The position numbers and the translations under genes were made by a program. A stretch of 64,000 bases of DNA from Microbacterium dextranolyticum (GTDB lineage: Bacteria > Actinomycetota > Actinomycetes > Actinomycetales > Microbacteriaceae), in assembly GCF_016907295.1 (NCBI RefSeq), contig NZ_JAFBBR010000001.1, positions 1,488,001-1,552,000 on the forward strand. The letters run 5' to 3'. Of the stretch, positions 38,360 to 47,085 are shown in pieces. Within the stretch, counting starts at the first letter, position 1. Each line of letters opens with the position of its first letter. A model generated the notes under the pieces. The model made no database searches. It was not told the DNA's origin and worked only from the letters and a program-made list of their open reading frames with translations.

Positions 38360-39547
38360 ATGTCCCTGCTCACCGGATCCGCACCCTCCTCTGAGGCGTC
38401 CGTGCCGCACGCCGCGCATCCCCTGCGGATCGGACCGATCACGCTGGATGCCCCTGTGGTCCTCGCGCCGATGGCCGGCATCACGAACACGGCGTTTCGC
38501 CGGCTGTGCCGCGAGTACGGCGCCGGCCTCTACGTCAGCGAGATGATCACGACGCGCGCTCTCGTCGAGCGGAATGCGACCACGATGCGACTGATCACGC
38601 ACCACGAGTCGGAGACACCGAGGTCGATCCAGCTCTACGGCGTCGACCCCGCGACGACCGAGGCCGCCGTGCGCCTGCTCGTCGACGAGGATCGCGCCGA
38701 CCACATCGACCTGAACTTCGGATGCCCCGTGCCGAAGGTCACACGCAAGGGCGGCGGCGCCGCCCTGCCGTGGAAGCTCGGCCTCTTCCGTGAGATCGTC
38801 ACCCGTGCCGCCCGTGCCGCGGGCGATGTGCCCCTCACGGTCAAGATGCGCAAGGGCATCGACGCGGATCATCTGACGTTCCTCGACGCCGGACGCATCG
38901 CGGAGGATGCCGGTGTCGCCGCGGTCGCGCTGCACGCGCGGACCGCCTCGGAGTTCTACTCGGGCACCGCCGACTGGGAGGCGATCGCACAACTCAAGCA
39001 GGCCGTCACCGACGTGCCGGTGCTCGGCAACGGCGACATCTGGTCGGGTGAGGACGCCGTGCGCATGATGGCGGAGACCGGCTGCGACGGCGTCGTCGTC
39101 GGACGAGGGTGCCTCGGCCGCCCCTGGCTGTTCGGCGACCTCGCGGCGGCGTTCGGGGCCCCGGGCATCCGACCCGACGCGACGCTTGGCTTCGTCGCGG
39201 GCGCGTTCCGGCGCCACGCGGAGCTGCTCGTGGAGTTCTTCGAGGACGAGGGGCGCGGGTGCCGCGACATCCGCAAGCACGTCGCGTGGTACTTCAAGGG
39301 GTACCCGGTGGGCGGCGAGACGCGCGCGGCGCTCGCGACGGCATCCACGCTCGCCGAGATCGACGACCTGCTGGCGAGCATGGACCTGGAAGCCCCGTAT
39401 CCCGGAACGCCTGCCGAGGGGCAGCGGGGGCGCGCCGGGACTCCGAAGCGCCCCGCCCTTCCCGACGGTTGGCTCACCAGCCGCGAGATGACCGGTGACG
39501 CCGCGCGCACGCTCGCCGATGCGGAGCTGGACACCAGTGGGGGCTGA
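38360..39547 (+). CDS. dusB: tRNA-dihydrouridine synthase B
   Basis: Protein of 395 residues with the ATG at 38360, which sits nine bases after GGGAGA; an ATG at 38351 is too close to that site. FMN-barrel motifs: VVLAPMAGITNTAFRRLCREYGAGLYVSEMI, LNFGCPVPKVTRKGGGAALPW (active Cys), HARTASEFYSGTADW, GNGDIWSGEDAVRMMAETGCDGVVVGRGCLGRPWLF. It reduces uridines in tRNA D-loops. The end overlaps the start of the dGTPase gene by 11 bases. Confidence 0.95.
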   Translation: MSLLTGSAPSSEASVPHAAHPLRIGPITLDAPVVLAPMAGITNTAFRRLCREYGAGLYVSEMITTRALVERNATTMRLITHHESETPRSIQLYGVDPATTEAAVRLLVDEDRADHIDLNFGCPVPKVTRKGGGAALPWKLGLFREIVTRAARAAGDVPLTVKMRKGIDADHLTFLDAGRIAEDAGVAAVALHARTASEFYSGTADWEAIAQLKQAVTDVPVLGNGDIWSGEDAVRMMAETGCDGVVVGRGCLGRPWLFGDLAAAFGAPGIRPDATLGFVAGAFRRHAELLVEFFEDEGRGCRDIRKHVAWYFKGYPVGGETRAALATASTLAEIDDLLASMDLEAPYPGTPAEGQRGRAGTPKRPALPDGWLTSREMTGDAARTLADAELDTSGG

Positions 39548-40925
39548 ACCGGGGTCGATCGGCGCCGTCTCGGGTCGTCCCTCGGGGTACGCGGACCACG
39601 ACGCCGAACGCTACCTCCCCGAGACGCATCGGTCGCAGCGCGACAGCTTCGCGCGCGACCGTGCGCGCGTTCTGCACTCGGCCGCGTTCCGACGGCTGGG
39701 ATCGAAGACCCAGGTGCTGAGCCCGGCGAGCCCGGCGGATTTCGCCCGCAACCGCCTGACCCACTCGCTCGAGGTCGCACAGGTGGGGCGCGAGCTCGCC
39801 GTCGCGCTGCAGCTCTCGCCCGACGTCGTCGACACTGCCTGCCTCAGCCACGACATCGGGCATCCGCCCTTCGGGCACAACGGCGAGCGCGCCCTCAACG
39901 AGTGGGCCGCGGACATCGGCGGCTTCGAGGGGAACGCGCAGACGCTGCGCATCCTGTCGCGGCTCGAGCCGAAGGTGATCGGCCCGGACGGGACGTGCGT
40001 CGGGCTGAATCTGACCCGCGCGAGCCTGGATGCCACGTGCAAGTACCCGTGGACGGTCGAGCACGCCGTGCCCGACCCGGGCGGCCGCGACAAGTTCGGC
40101 GTCTACCCGGACGACGAGCCGGTCTTCCGTTGGCTGCGCGACGGTGCGCCCGGGCGGCTCCGGTGCATCGAGGCGGAGGTCATGGATCTCTCCGACGACA
40201 TCGCGTACTCGGTCCACGATTTCGAGGATGCCGTCCTCAACAGCTACCTCGATCCGCAGCGCCTGTCCGACACGCGCGAGCGCGAGGCCCTGTTGACCGC
40301 GATCCAGACCTGGGTCGGGTACGGCTTCTCGCGTGACGAGCTCGCGGACGGCCTGTACCGACTCACGCTGCTGCCCGAGTGGCTCACGTCGTTCACGGGC
40401 GATCGCGCCTCGGTCGCCGGATTGAAGAACCTGACCTCCGCGTTGATCGGCCGTTTCGCCCGCGCGGCGACGACCGCGACCCGGGAGACGTACACGGCGC
40501 CGGTGCTCACGCGGTTCCGCGGTCGCGTCGTCGTGCCGCGTGTGATCGAGGCCGAGATGGCGGTGCTCAAGGGCATCATCGGAGCGTTCGTCGTCTCGAT
40601 CGACGGACGCAAGGGGCTCTACAAGGAGCAGCGGCGCGTGCTCGCGCGCCTCGCCACGGCGCTGGCCGAGCGCCCCGAGCACCTCGACCGGCTGCACGCG
40701 GAGGAGTTCGCCCTCGCCGACACGGATGCCGCGCGTAAACGCGTCATCGTCGACCAGGTCGCGAGCCTCACCGATCGGTTCGCCATCGACTGGCACGCGC
40801 GACTCGTCGGCCCGGTCGACCTTCGCGAGCTGGGGCTGTGGTCGAACGCGCGCCGCGCGGTCGTCGATGCCGATTTCGCCCTCCCCGAACCGATCGCCGG
40901 TCTCTGGCCCGTCGAGGGCGTCTGA
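39537..40925 (+). CDS. dgt: Deoxyguanosinetriphosphate triphosphohydrolase-like protein
   Basis: Protein of 462 residues from the GTG at 39537 (GAEPGSIGAVSGRPSGYADHDAERYLPE); upstream in-frame sequence overlaps dusB more deeply. The HD-domain residues are NRLTHSLEVAQVGRELA, SHDIGHPPFGHNGE and EVMDLSDDIAYSVHDFEDA. The enzyme hydrolyses dNTPs to the nucleoside and triphosphate, limiting dNTP pools. Start overlaps dusB; stop overlaps dnaG, an order conserved in actinobacteria. Confidence 0.94.
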   Translation: MGAEPGSIGAVSGRPSGYADHDAERYLPETHRSQRDSFARDRARVLHSAAFRRLGSKTQVLSPASPADFARNRLTHSLEVAQVGRELAVALQLSPDVVDTACLSHDIGHPPFGHNGERALNEWAADIGGFEGNAQTLRILSRLEPKVIGPDGTCVGLNLTRASLDATCKYPWTVEHAVPDPGGRDKFGVYPDDEPVFRWLRDGAPGRLRCIEAEVMDLSDDIAYSVHDFEDAVLNSYLDPQRLSDTREREALLTAIQTWVGYGFSRDELADGLYRLTLLPEWLTSFTGDRASVAGLKNLTSALIGRFARAATTATRETYTAPVLTRFRGRVVVPRVIEAEMAVLKGIIGAFVVSIDGRKGLYKEQRRVLARLATALAERPEHLDRLHAEEFALADTDAARKRVIVDQVASLTDRFAIDWHARLVGPVDLRELGLWSNARRAVVDADFALPEPIAGLWPVEGV

Positions 40926-42817
40926 TGCCCCGCATCGCGCAGGCCGACGTCGATGAGGTGAAGGCCCGCACGAACATCGCCGACATCATCGGCGAGCGTG
41001 TCGCCCTGAAATCCGCCGGTGTCGGTTCGCTCAAGGGCCTGTGCCCGTTCCACGACGAACGCAGTCCCAGTTTCAACGTGCGCCCGCAGGTGGGGTACTA
41101 CCACTGCTTCGGGTGCGGCGAGTCCGGCGACGTCTACTCCTTCCTGCGCGCGATGGACCACCTCACGTTCACCGAGGCCGTCGAACGGTTGGCGGCCCGC
41201 ATCGGCTACAGCCTGCACTACGAAGATGGGGGAGCGGCGCCCGAGACGAGCGGGCGCACGCGGCTGTACCAAGCCAACACCGCCGCCGCGGAGTGGTTCC
41301 GCAGTCAGCTCTCCAGCCCCGAAGCCGAGGCGGCACGACGGTTCCTGGGCGAGCGCGGCTTCGATGCCGGTGCCGCCGCGCACTTCGGCGTCGGCTATGC
41401 GCCGAAGGGATGGAACGGCGCCCGCGACGCGTTGAAGGCACAGGGGTTCACCGATGAGGAGCTCCTGGCCGCGGGCATCCTCTCGCAGGGTCAGCGCGGC
41501 GCCTACGACCGGTTCCGGGGGCGCGTCATCTGGCCGATCCGCGACGTGACGGGTCAGACGATCGGGTTCGGTGCGCGACGTCTCTATGACGACGACAAAG
41601 GACCGAAGTATCTCAACACCCCCGAAACGCCCGTCTACAAGAAGGCGCAGGTGCTGTACGGCCTCGACCTCGCCAAGAAGGACATCTCGCGGTCGCACCG
41701 CGTCGTCGTGGTCGAGGGGTACACCGATGTGATGGCCTGCCACCTCGCGGGCGTCACGACGGCGATCGCCAGCTGCGGCACCGCGTTCGGGACGGAGCAC
41801 ATCACGGTTCTCCGACGTGTGATGGGCGACGACAGCGCCTCGGGCGAGGTGGTGTTCACCTTCGATCCGGATGCGGCCGGCCAGAAGGCGGCGCTCCGAG
41901 CCTTCGGCGAGGAGAAGCGCTTCGCGGCGCAGACGTACGTCGCCGTCGCGCCCGATGGGCTCGACCCGTGCGATCTGAGGCTGAACAAGGGCGACGGTGC
42001 GGTGCGCTCGCTGATGGATGCCAAAGCTCCCATGTTCGAGTTCGTGATGGACCAGCGCCTCGCCGGCTTCGATCTGCGCACGGTCGAGGGGCGCGTCGGC
42101 GCGCTGCGCGCGGCGGCGCCGATCGTCGCCGACATCCGCGACTCGGCTCTGCGCCCCGGGTACACCCGCGTGCTCGCACGCAAGCTCGGCCTGGATCTCG
42201 GTGAGGTCCGCAGCGAGGTCGAACGCGCGGCGCGCGCCACCCGGGCGGCGACGTCGTCGGCGGGGGGCGACCGGGCCGGGCTCGAGCCCGGTATGCACCG
42301 GGCACCTGCGTCGACTCCGGCCGCGGAGGACGCCGAACCGATGACGCGAGTCACGATCGCCTCGCTGCCGCGAACAGCGGATGCCGCGATGGAGCGCGAC
42401 GCGCTGATGGGGATCCTGCAGTACGGCCATCTCGTCGACGGTGCCGACATCGACGCCGCCCTGGTGCTGCCGATGATCGTCCCCGCGCTCGACGCGGTGC
42501 GTCAGAGCGTGCAGGCGCAGCCGGATCGCTCGCGCATCGGCTGGGCCTCCACCGCCGTCGAGTCGGTTCGCGAGCCGTATCAGTCTCTCGCGGTCGAGCT
42601 GCTGACGGCTGCCTTCCCGGCGCTCACGGAGGACGAGGCGATATCGTCCACGGGCGCGCTCGCGCGCCGGCTCCGCATCCGTGCCCTCGACCGCGAGAAG
42701 GGGGAGCTGCTGGGGGCCATCCAGCGGCTGCCGGCGGAATCGGCCGAGGGCCGCGAAGTGAGGATCGCCCTGCGCGACCTGGACGCCCGCCGTCGGGCGC
42801 TGGCCGAGAGCACCTGA
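40925..42817 (+). CDS. dnaG: DNA primase DnaG
   Basis: Protein of 630 residues from an ATG overlapping the dGTPase stop (TGATG). Zinc-binding domain CPFHDERSPSFNV...YHCFGCG at residues about 40-66; catalytic core with FRGRVIWPIRDVTGQTIGFGAR; Toprim motifs VVVEGYTDVMACHLAG and FDPDAAGQKAALR; a C-terminal helicase-interacting region. It makes RNA primers for replication. Confidence 0.97.
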   Translation: MPRIAQADVDEVKARTNIADIIGERVALKSAGVGSLKGLCPFHDERSPSFNVRPQVGYYHCFGCGESGDVYSFLRAMDHLTFTEAVERLAARIGYSLHYEDGGAAPETSGRTRLYQANTAAAEWFRSQLSSPEAEAARRFLGERGFDAGAAAHFGVGYAPKGWNGARDALKAQGFTDEELLAAGILSQGQRGAYDRFRGRVIWPIRDVTGQTIGFGARRLYDDDKGPKYLNTPETPVYKKAQVLYGLDLAKKDISRSHRVVVVEGYTDVMACHLAGVTTAIASCGTAFGTEHITVLRRVMGDDSASGEVVFTFDPDAAGQKAALRAFGEEKRFAAQTYVAVAPDGLDPCDLRLNKGDGAVRSLMDAKAPMFEFVMDQRLAGFDLRTVEGRVGALRAAAPIVADIRDSALRPGYTRVLARKLGLDLGEVRSEVERAARATRAATSSAGGDRAGLEPGMHRAPASTPAAEDAEPMTRVTIASLPRTADAAMERDALMGILQYGHLVDGADIDAALVLPMIVPALDAVRQSVQAQPDRSRIGWASTAVESVREPYQSLAVELLTAAFPALTEDEAISSTGALARRLRIRALDREKGELLGAIQRLPAESAEGREVRIALRDLDARRRALAEST

Positions 42818-42882
42818 GTGCGCCCGAAACGTCACGGTGCCGCCCGTGCCGGCGCTGGCGATCTGGCGTCGAACGCGGCAGG

Positions 42883-43656
42883 ATGAAACCCATGCACGGT
42901 CGAGCCCCCAGTGATACCGCGATCATCTGCGACGACCTGACGGTCGCCCGCGGCGGTCTGCGCGTCGCCGAGGGGATCACCGTGCGCGTCGGGACCGGGC
43001 GGGCATTGGCGGTCATGGGTCCCACGGGCGCCGGCAAGTCGAGCCTCGTGGCGCTGCTGGCCGGCGCGGACGAGCCCGGTCTGACCGTGGCCGGAGGCTC
43101 CGCCTTCGTCGAGGGCATCTCGGTGAGGAAGCGCGGTCGTGCCCAGCGGGTGCGCTCCTATGTCACGGGGTATCTCCCCCAGGGCGCCGGAACGACGCTT
43201 CCCGCACGGCTCACCGTCGCCGAGGTGATCGGCGAACCGGTGACGTCGCGCGATCGTCGGGTGAATGAGCGGGCGCTGTCTTTGCGGGTCGCGAGCCTGC
43301 TCGACGAACTGGAGCTGCCGCTCGGCGCAGCCACCAAGTATCCGTACGAACTCAGCTCGGGCATGCGGCAGCGCGTCGCGCTCGCGCGCGCGCTCGTCCT
43401 CGAGCCGCGGCTGTTCATCGGCGACGACCCCTACGCGAACCTCGACCTCGAAGTCCGTGTCGCGGCGCGCGACGCCCTCCTGCGCCGGCGTGCCGATCGG
43501 GGGATGGCGATCGTCATCGTCACGAACGAGAGCGAGGCCGTGCGCGAGCTGGATGCGGACGTCCTGGTGCTGCGCGCGGGGCATCCGGTCGCCTATGGTC
43601 ACGGCACGGCAGATCTGCTGTGGACACCCGACGAGACGACACGCCTCGCATCCTGA
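42883..43656 (+). CDS. Orphan ABC transporter ATP-binding protein with altered Walker B
   Basis: Protein of 257 residues (254 if the ATG at 42892 is used). Walker A GPTGAGKSS, Q-loop GYLPQGAG, signature LSSGMRQRVALARAL, and Walker B LFIGDDPYANLD, where Asp replaces the usual catalytic Glu; H-loop position reads VTNESEA, with Asn in place of His. Loss of both residues suggests weak or no ATP turnover, so a regulatory role is possible. No permease gene is adjacent. Confidence 0.8.
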   Translation: MKPMHGRAPSDTAIICDDLTVARGGLRVAEGITVRVGTGRALAVMGPTGAGKSSLVALLAGADEPGLTVAGGSAFVEGISVRKRGRAQRVRSYVTGYLPQGAGTTLPARLTVAEVIGEPVTSRDRRVNERALSLRVASLLDELELPLGAATKYPYELSSGMRQRVALARALVLEPRLFIGDDPYANLDLEVRVAARDALLRRRADRGMAIVIVTNESEAVRELDADVLVLRAGHPVAYGHGTADLLWTPDETTRLAS

Positions 43657-43692
43657 TCCCGCGATTGTGCACGAGCACCCCTGGACCTTTGC

Positions 43693-43698
43693 TAATAT
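43693..43698 (+). promoter_or_regulatory. Candidate -10 of tRNA-Asn
   Basis: TAATAT 30 bases before the tRNA 5' end, within TTGCTAATAT. No convincing -35 at the normal spacing (TTGTGC is 22 bases upstream). Confidence 0.45.
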
Positions 43699-43727
43699 GG
43701 ACGGGTTGCCCGCTCGCGGGTGATTGA

Positions 43728-43800
43728 TCCTCGGTAGCTCAATTGGCAGAGCAGCCGGCTGTTAACCGGCAGGTTCTTGGTTCGAGTCCAAGCCGGGGAG
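43728..43800 (+). tRNA. tRNA-Asn (anticodon GTT)
   Basis: Cloverleaf of 73 bases: acceptor TCCTCGG / CCGGGGA (one T-G pair), D arm GCTC...GAGC, anticodon stem GCCGG / CCGGC with loop CTGTTAA (GTT), T arm CTTGG TTCGAGT CCAAG, discriminator G, no encoded CCA. Confidence 0.97.
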
Positions 43801-43804
43801 CGAA

Positions 43805-43834
43805 CGGCCCCAGACTCCACTCTGGGGCCGTTTT
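43805..43834 (+). terminator. Terminator after tRNA-Asn
   Basis: CGGCCCCAGA, six bases, TCTGGGGCCG followed by TTTTCGTTTC: a 10-bp stem with a T-rich tail, five bases from the tRNA end. Confidence 0.88.
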
Positions 43835-43846
43835 CGTTTCTCCGAA

Positions 43847-43888
43847 GATGACACGGGCCGCCCTTCGGGAAGGACGGCCCGTGTCATC
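43847..43888 (-). terminator. Terminator after def
   Basis: A 14-bp perfect stem (GATGACACGGGCCG with its complement at 43875-43888) plus an inner CCTTC/GAAGG pairing, 16 bases past the def stop on the minus strand. No T run follows. Confidence 0.7.
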
Positions 43889-43903
43889 GATGTGGTCGTG
43901 CCC

Positions 43904-44470
43904 TCAGGCGTCGAGGTCGTCGATCCCCGGAGTCCAGGATGCGCCCGGTCGACCCCACCCGCGCTTGCGTGAGATCTTCTGCACCGTCTTCCAGTCGCCG
44001 TCGTCGAGGCGATCGACGTAGAGGATGCCGTCGAGATGATCGAACTCGTGCTGCATGATGCGTGCGCGCCAGCCGTCGACCTCGATGCGCACCGGTGCTC
44101 CCTCGAGGTCGATGCCGGTCACGATGACGCGATCGGAGCGACGGAGAGGAAAGCGCTCGCCCGGGAACGACAGGCAGCCCTCGGACTCCTCATCGGGGTC
44201 CGGCGCGCCCGGCTCGAGCGGTACCATCCACAGCTCGGGATTGATGATCTCGCCGCGCCACGGCGCCCCGTCGTCGTCCTGATACGTGTACGTGTAGATC
44301 CGCAGGCCCACCCCCACCTGAGGGGCGGCGAGCCCGACACCGGGGGCGGCGTCCATGGTCTCGTACATGTCGGCGACGAGCTGACGGATGTCGTCGGTGA
44401 TCTCGGCCACGGGAGCCGCGGGGGCGTGCAGGACGGGGTCGCCCATGATGCGAATCGGAAGAACAGCCAC
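43904..44470 (-). CDS. def: Peptide deformylase
   Basis: Protein of 188 residues with the three family motifs: GVGLAAPQVG, EGCLSFPGE (metal Cys) and HEFDHLDG (metal His pair and catalytic Glu). It removes the N-formyl group from new proteins. Monocistronic, ending in a strong hairpin. Confidence 0.97.
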   Translation of the reverse strand: MAVLPIRIMGDPVLHAPAAPVAEITDDIRQLVADMYETMDAAPGVGLAAPQVGVGLRIYTYTYQDDDGAPWRGEIINPELWMVPLEPGAPDPDEESEGCLSFPGERFPLRRSDRVIVTGIDLEGAPVRIEVDGWRARIMQHEFDHLDGILYVDRLDDGDWKTVQKISRKRGWGRPGASWTPGIDDLDA

Positions 44471-44512
44471 GTCCTGAGCCTACCGACCGGCCTCGGCGGT
44501 TAGTGTCGAGTG

Positions 44513-45577
44513 ATGCACGCCGCGCCCTCGCTCGATGACGTCGCCGACCAGCTCGTCGGTGTGTTCGCCGATCCCGGCATCCTGATCGGCATCCCGCTCG
44601 CCCTGCTCGGGGCGGTCTTCATGTCGTTCGGTGCGCAGTACCAGCACCGTGGCGTCCAGAAGGTCGAGCGGCTGACCCGCACCGACGGGGGAACGGGGCT
44701 GACGGGCGGACAGCTGTGGAACCTGCTGCGCAGGCCGTCATGGGTCGCCGGCACGGTCATGCTCGGGCTCGCCATCGTCTGCCAGCTGACCGCACTCTCG
44801 TTCGCTCCGCTGATCCTCGTCCAGCCGCTCGGTGCGATCTCGCTGGTCATCACGACTCTGCTGAACGCCCGGATCAGCGGGCACAAGCCCACCGGGCGCT
44901 CCATCGCCGCGATCTCGCTGTGCGTGGCGGGCATCCTCGTCTTCGTCACCGTCGCGGCTCTGTACGCCACCGAGACCCCGGTCAGCGACGGTCAGCTCAT
45001 CACCGTGCTCGTCATCCTGCTCGTCGTCGCGGCGATCCTCACGGCGCTCTGGCTGTGGCTGCGCAGCCGCATCGGCGCACTGTTCTACATCGTGGCGGCG
45101 GGGATCATGTACGGCTTCGTCGCCACACTGGCCAAGGTCGTCATCAGCCGCATCCAGTCGGGCGATTTCGAATGGCTCACCGTGCTGTGCGTCGTCGGAG
45201 TGATCGCGGGCACCGGCATCGGCGCGTACTTCGTGCAGACCGCGTATGCCTCCGGTCCGCCCGACCTGGTGATCGCAGGCCTCACGGTCATCGACCCGAT
45301 CGTCGCGATCGTCATCGGCCTCGCCGTTCTGCGAGAGGCCGAGAACGCGCCGTGGTGGGCCTACATCGGGTTCGTCGCGGCCGGGGCTCTCGCGGTCGCG
45401 GGTGTCTTCCAGCTCGCGCGGTACCACCCTCAGGTCGTGAGCGACAGCCAGGAACTGCCGATCGAACGCGGGAGCGCGGGCGGTCCGAAGTCGGGAGCGG
45501 CCCGCCTCGACGAGGCCGTCAAGAAGGTCTGGCCCGAGCCTCCCGTGCGCGACCGGGACGACCGCGCGCCCCGCTAG
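44513..45577 (+). CDS. DMT superfamily / NIPA-like transporter
   Basis: Protein of 354 residues from the ATG at 44513 (a GTG one codon earlier is also possible). About nine membrane segments, among them ILIGIPLALLGAVFMSFGAQYQHRG, APLILVQPLGAISLVITTLLNARISGHKPTGRS, FVTVAALYA, and TVIDPIVAIVIGLAVLREAENAPWWAYIGFVAAGALAVAGVFQLA. The VQPLGAIS motif is typical of NIPA/DMT proteins seen widely in actinobacteria. Substrate unknown; NIPA relatives carry Mg2+. Divergent from def with 42 bases between them. Confidence 0.85.
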   Translation: MHAAPSLDDVADQLVGVFADPGILIGIPLALLGAVFMSFGAQYQHRGVQKVERLTRTDGGTGLTGGQLWNLLRRPSWVAGTVMLGLAIVCQLTALSFAPLILVQPLGAISLVITTLLNARISGHKPTGRSIAAISLCVAGILVFVTVAALYATETPVSDGQLITVLVILLVVAAILTALWLWLRSRIGALFYIVAAGIMYGFVATLAKVVISRIQSGDFEWLTVLCVVGVIAGTGIGAYFVQTAYASGPPDLVIAGLTVIDPIVAIVIGLAVLREAENAPWWAYIGFVAAGALAVAGVFQLARYHPQVVSDSQELPIERGSAGGPKSGAARLDEAVKKVWPEPPVRDRDDRAPR

Positions 45578-45609
45578 GCTGCCGGAGCCCCGCTAGACTT
45601 CCGGGGCAG

Positions 45610-45684
45610 GGGGCGGTGGCCAAGCTGGTTAAGGCAGCGGGCTCATAACCCGACGATTCGTGGGTTCAAGTCCCACCCGCCCTA
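45610..45684 (+). tRNA. tRNA-Met (anticodon CAT)
   Basis: Acceptor GGGGCGG / CCGCCCT, D arm GCC...GGC, anticodon loop CTCATAA (CAT), T arm GTGGG TTCAAGT CCCAC, discriminator A, no CCA. The outer anticodon-stem pair is a mismatch (G-A). Exact 5' end is uncertain by one base. Lack of three G-C pairs before the loop with the initiator pattern CCAACC argues for the elongator type. Confidence 0.9.
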
Positions 45685-45738
45685 CATCGCGTCCTCCCCT
45701 CGAGGGCGCCTCGAGCGTCACACCGGCGCCGCCTCTCA

Positions 45739-47085
45739 TCACTTCGTCGCCGCGCGGCGAGAGGCGAGAAGCGCGCGCAGATCCTCGGCGATGGCTCGCT
45801 CGTCCGCCCCGACGAGGGCGCCGTCCTCGACCACGCGGCGCCCCGCGACGAACACATCGCGCGGGCGGCGGCCCGGCGCGGCCCACAGGAGTCCCGCGAT
45901 CGCGTCGTCGACGCCCGCATCGGCGACCCCCGACACGTCCCACACGCAGAGGTCCGCGGCGGCGCCGACGCGCAGGTGACCCAGCTCGGGTCTGCCGAGG
46001 CCACGTGCCGAACCCTCGGTCGCCATCCCCAGCACCTGACGCGCCGACAGTGCGGGGCCGCGCAGCCCCGACACCTGCATCGCCAGTCGGGCATCCGCGA
46101 GCAGGTGTCCTGCGTCGTTCGAGCCGCCGCCGCTCGTCCCCAGACCGACGACGACACCGGCATCCGCCAACTCGGCGACGGGCGCGACGCCCCACCCCAT
46201 CGGCACATCGCAGCCGGGGGCATGGGTGGCGGTGACTCCACGCGCGGCCGCGCGCGCGATCTCCGCGGGTGAGACGTCGCACAGGTGCGCGAGCGTGACA
46301 TCGGATGCCAGCCATCCCCACTCATCGAGCAGGTCGATCGGGCGTCGCCCGTACCGTTCGAGGGCGATGGCGACGTCGACCTGCTCATTGGCCTGCGTGC
46401 GTCGCCGGAGGCCATACCGCGCGGCGACCTCGCTCAGGAGCTCGAACGTCTCGCGTGAGTCCGAGTGCACGCCCGCCGGCCCCACCGCCACCTGCAGCAT
46501 GCCGTCGGCCGACACCCCTGCCACGGCATCCGATCCGCCCAGCAGCGAGGCGACCACGGCCTCGGCGCCGGCCGCGGCGCGCTGAGGATCGTCGCGTGCG
46601 GATCCCCGCACGAACGCCAGCCTGCCGCCGAGACGGCGCGCGGCTGCCGCCGTCGCCCCCGCGAGCGCCGCGTCGTCGCCATCCGCCGGCCAGGTGAGGT
46701 GGTGGTCGGCGACGGTCGTGACCCCGCACAGCAACCCCTCGGCGACGGCGACGGATGCCGCGGCGTCGGCGAGCTCGGCATCGACGCCGACCCGGGCGTA
46801 GGCCGCGGCCATGGTGGGCAGCCACACGTGCATCGGAACGCTGCGGGTTCCCGGCAGCGTGCGGAACGCGCTCTGCAGGAGGTGATGGTGGGCGTTGACG
46901 AGGCCGGCGGTGATCACGCACCCCGTCGCGTCGACCTCGATCTCGTCGCCGCGGGCATGCTCCTGCACGATCCCGTCGCGGACGACGAGCTCCGCCGAGG
47001 CATTCGGGCCGCTTCCGACGAGCTCGGTGTGCGAATCGATCATCACCGCCGTCGCTCCGACGAAACGGTAGCCGTGGGTGTTCAT
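45739..47085 (-). CDS. ATZ/TRZ family amidohydrolase (SsnA/8-oxoguanine-deaminase-like)
   Basis: Protein of 448 residues. Metal-binding VNAHHHLLQSAFRTLPG at about residue 63-79, VHSDSRETF, THAPGCDVPMGWGVAPVAELADAGVVVGLGTSGGGSND, and GRPELGHLRVGAAADLCVWD near the end are marks of the TRZ/ATZ group, which deaminate or dechlorinate purines and triazines. The Asp of the usual GTDG motif is changed: GTSGGGSND. It is the last gene of a ten-gene minus-strand run and overlaps the stop of the MetF-like gene by four bases. Substrate not determinable. Confidence 0.85.
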   Translation of the reverse strand: MNTHGYRFVGATAVMIDSHTELVGSGPNASAELVVRDGIVQEHARGDEIEVDATGCVITAGLVNAHHHLLQSAFRTLPGTRSVPMHVWLPTMAAAYARVGVDAELADAAASVAVAEGLLCGVTTVADHHLTWPADGDDAALAGATAAAARRLGGRLAFVRGSARDDPQRAAAGAEAVVASLLGGSDAVAGVSADGMLQVAVGPAGVHSDSRETFELLSEVAARYGLRRRTQANEQVDVAIALERYGRRPIDLLDEWGWLASDVTLAHLCDVSPAEIARAAARGVTATHAPGCDVPMGWGVAPVAELADAGVVVGLGTSGGGSNDAGHLLADARLAMQVSGLRGPALSARQVLGMATEGSARGLGRPELGHLRVGAAADLCVWDVSGVADAGVDDAIAGLLWAAPGRRPRDVFVAGRRVVEDGALVGADERAIAEDLRALLASRRAATK

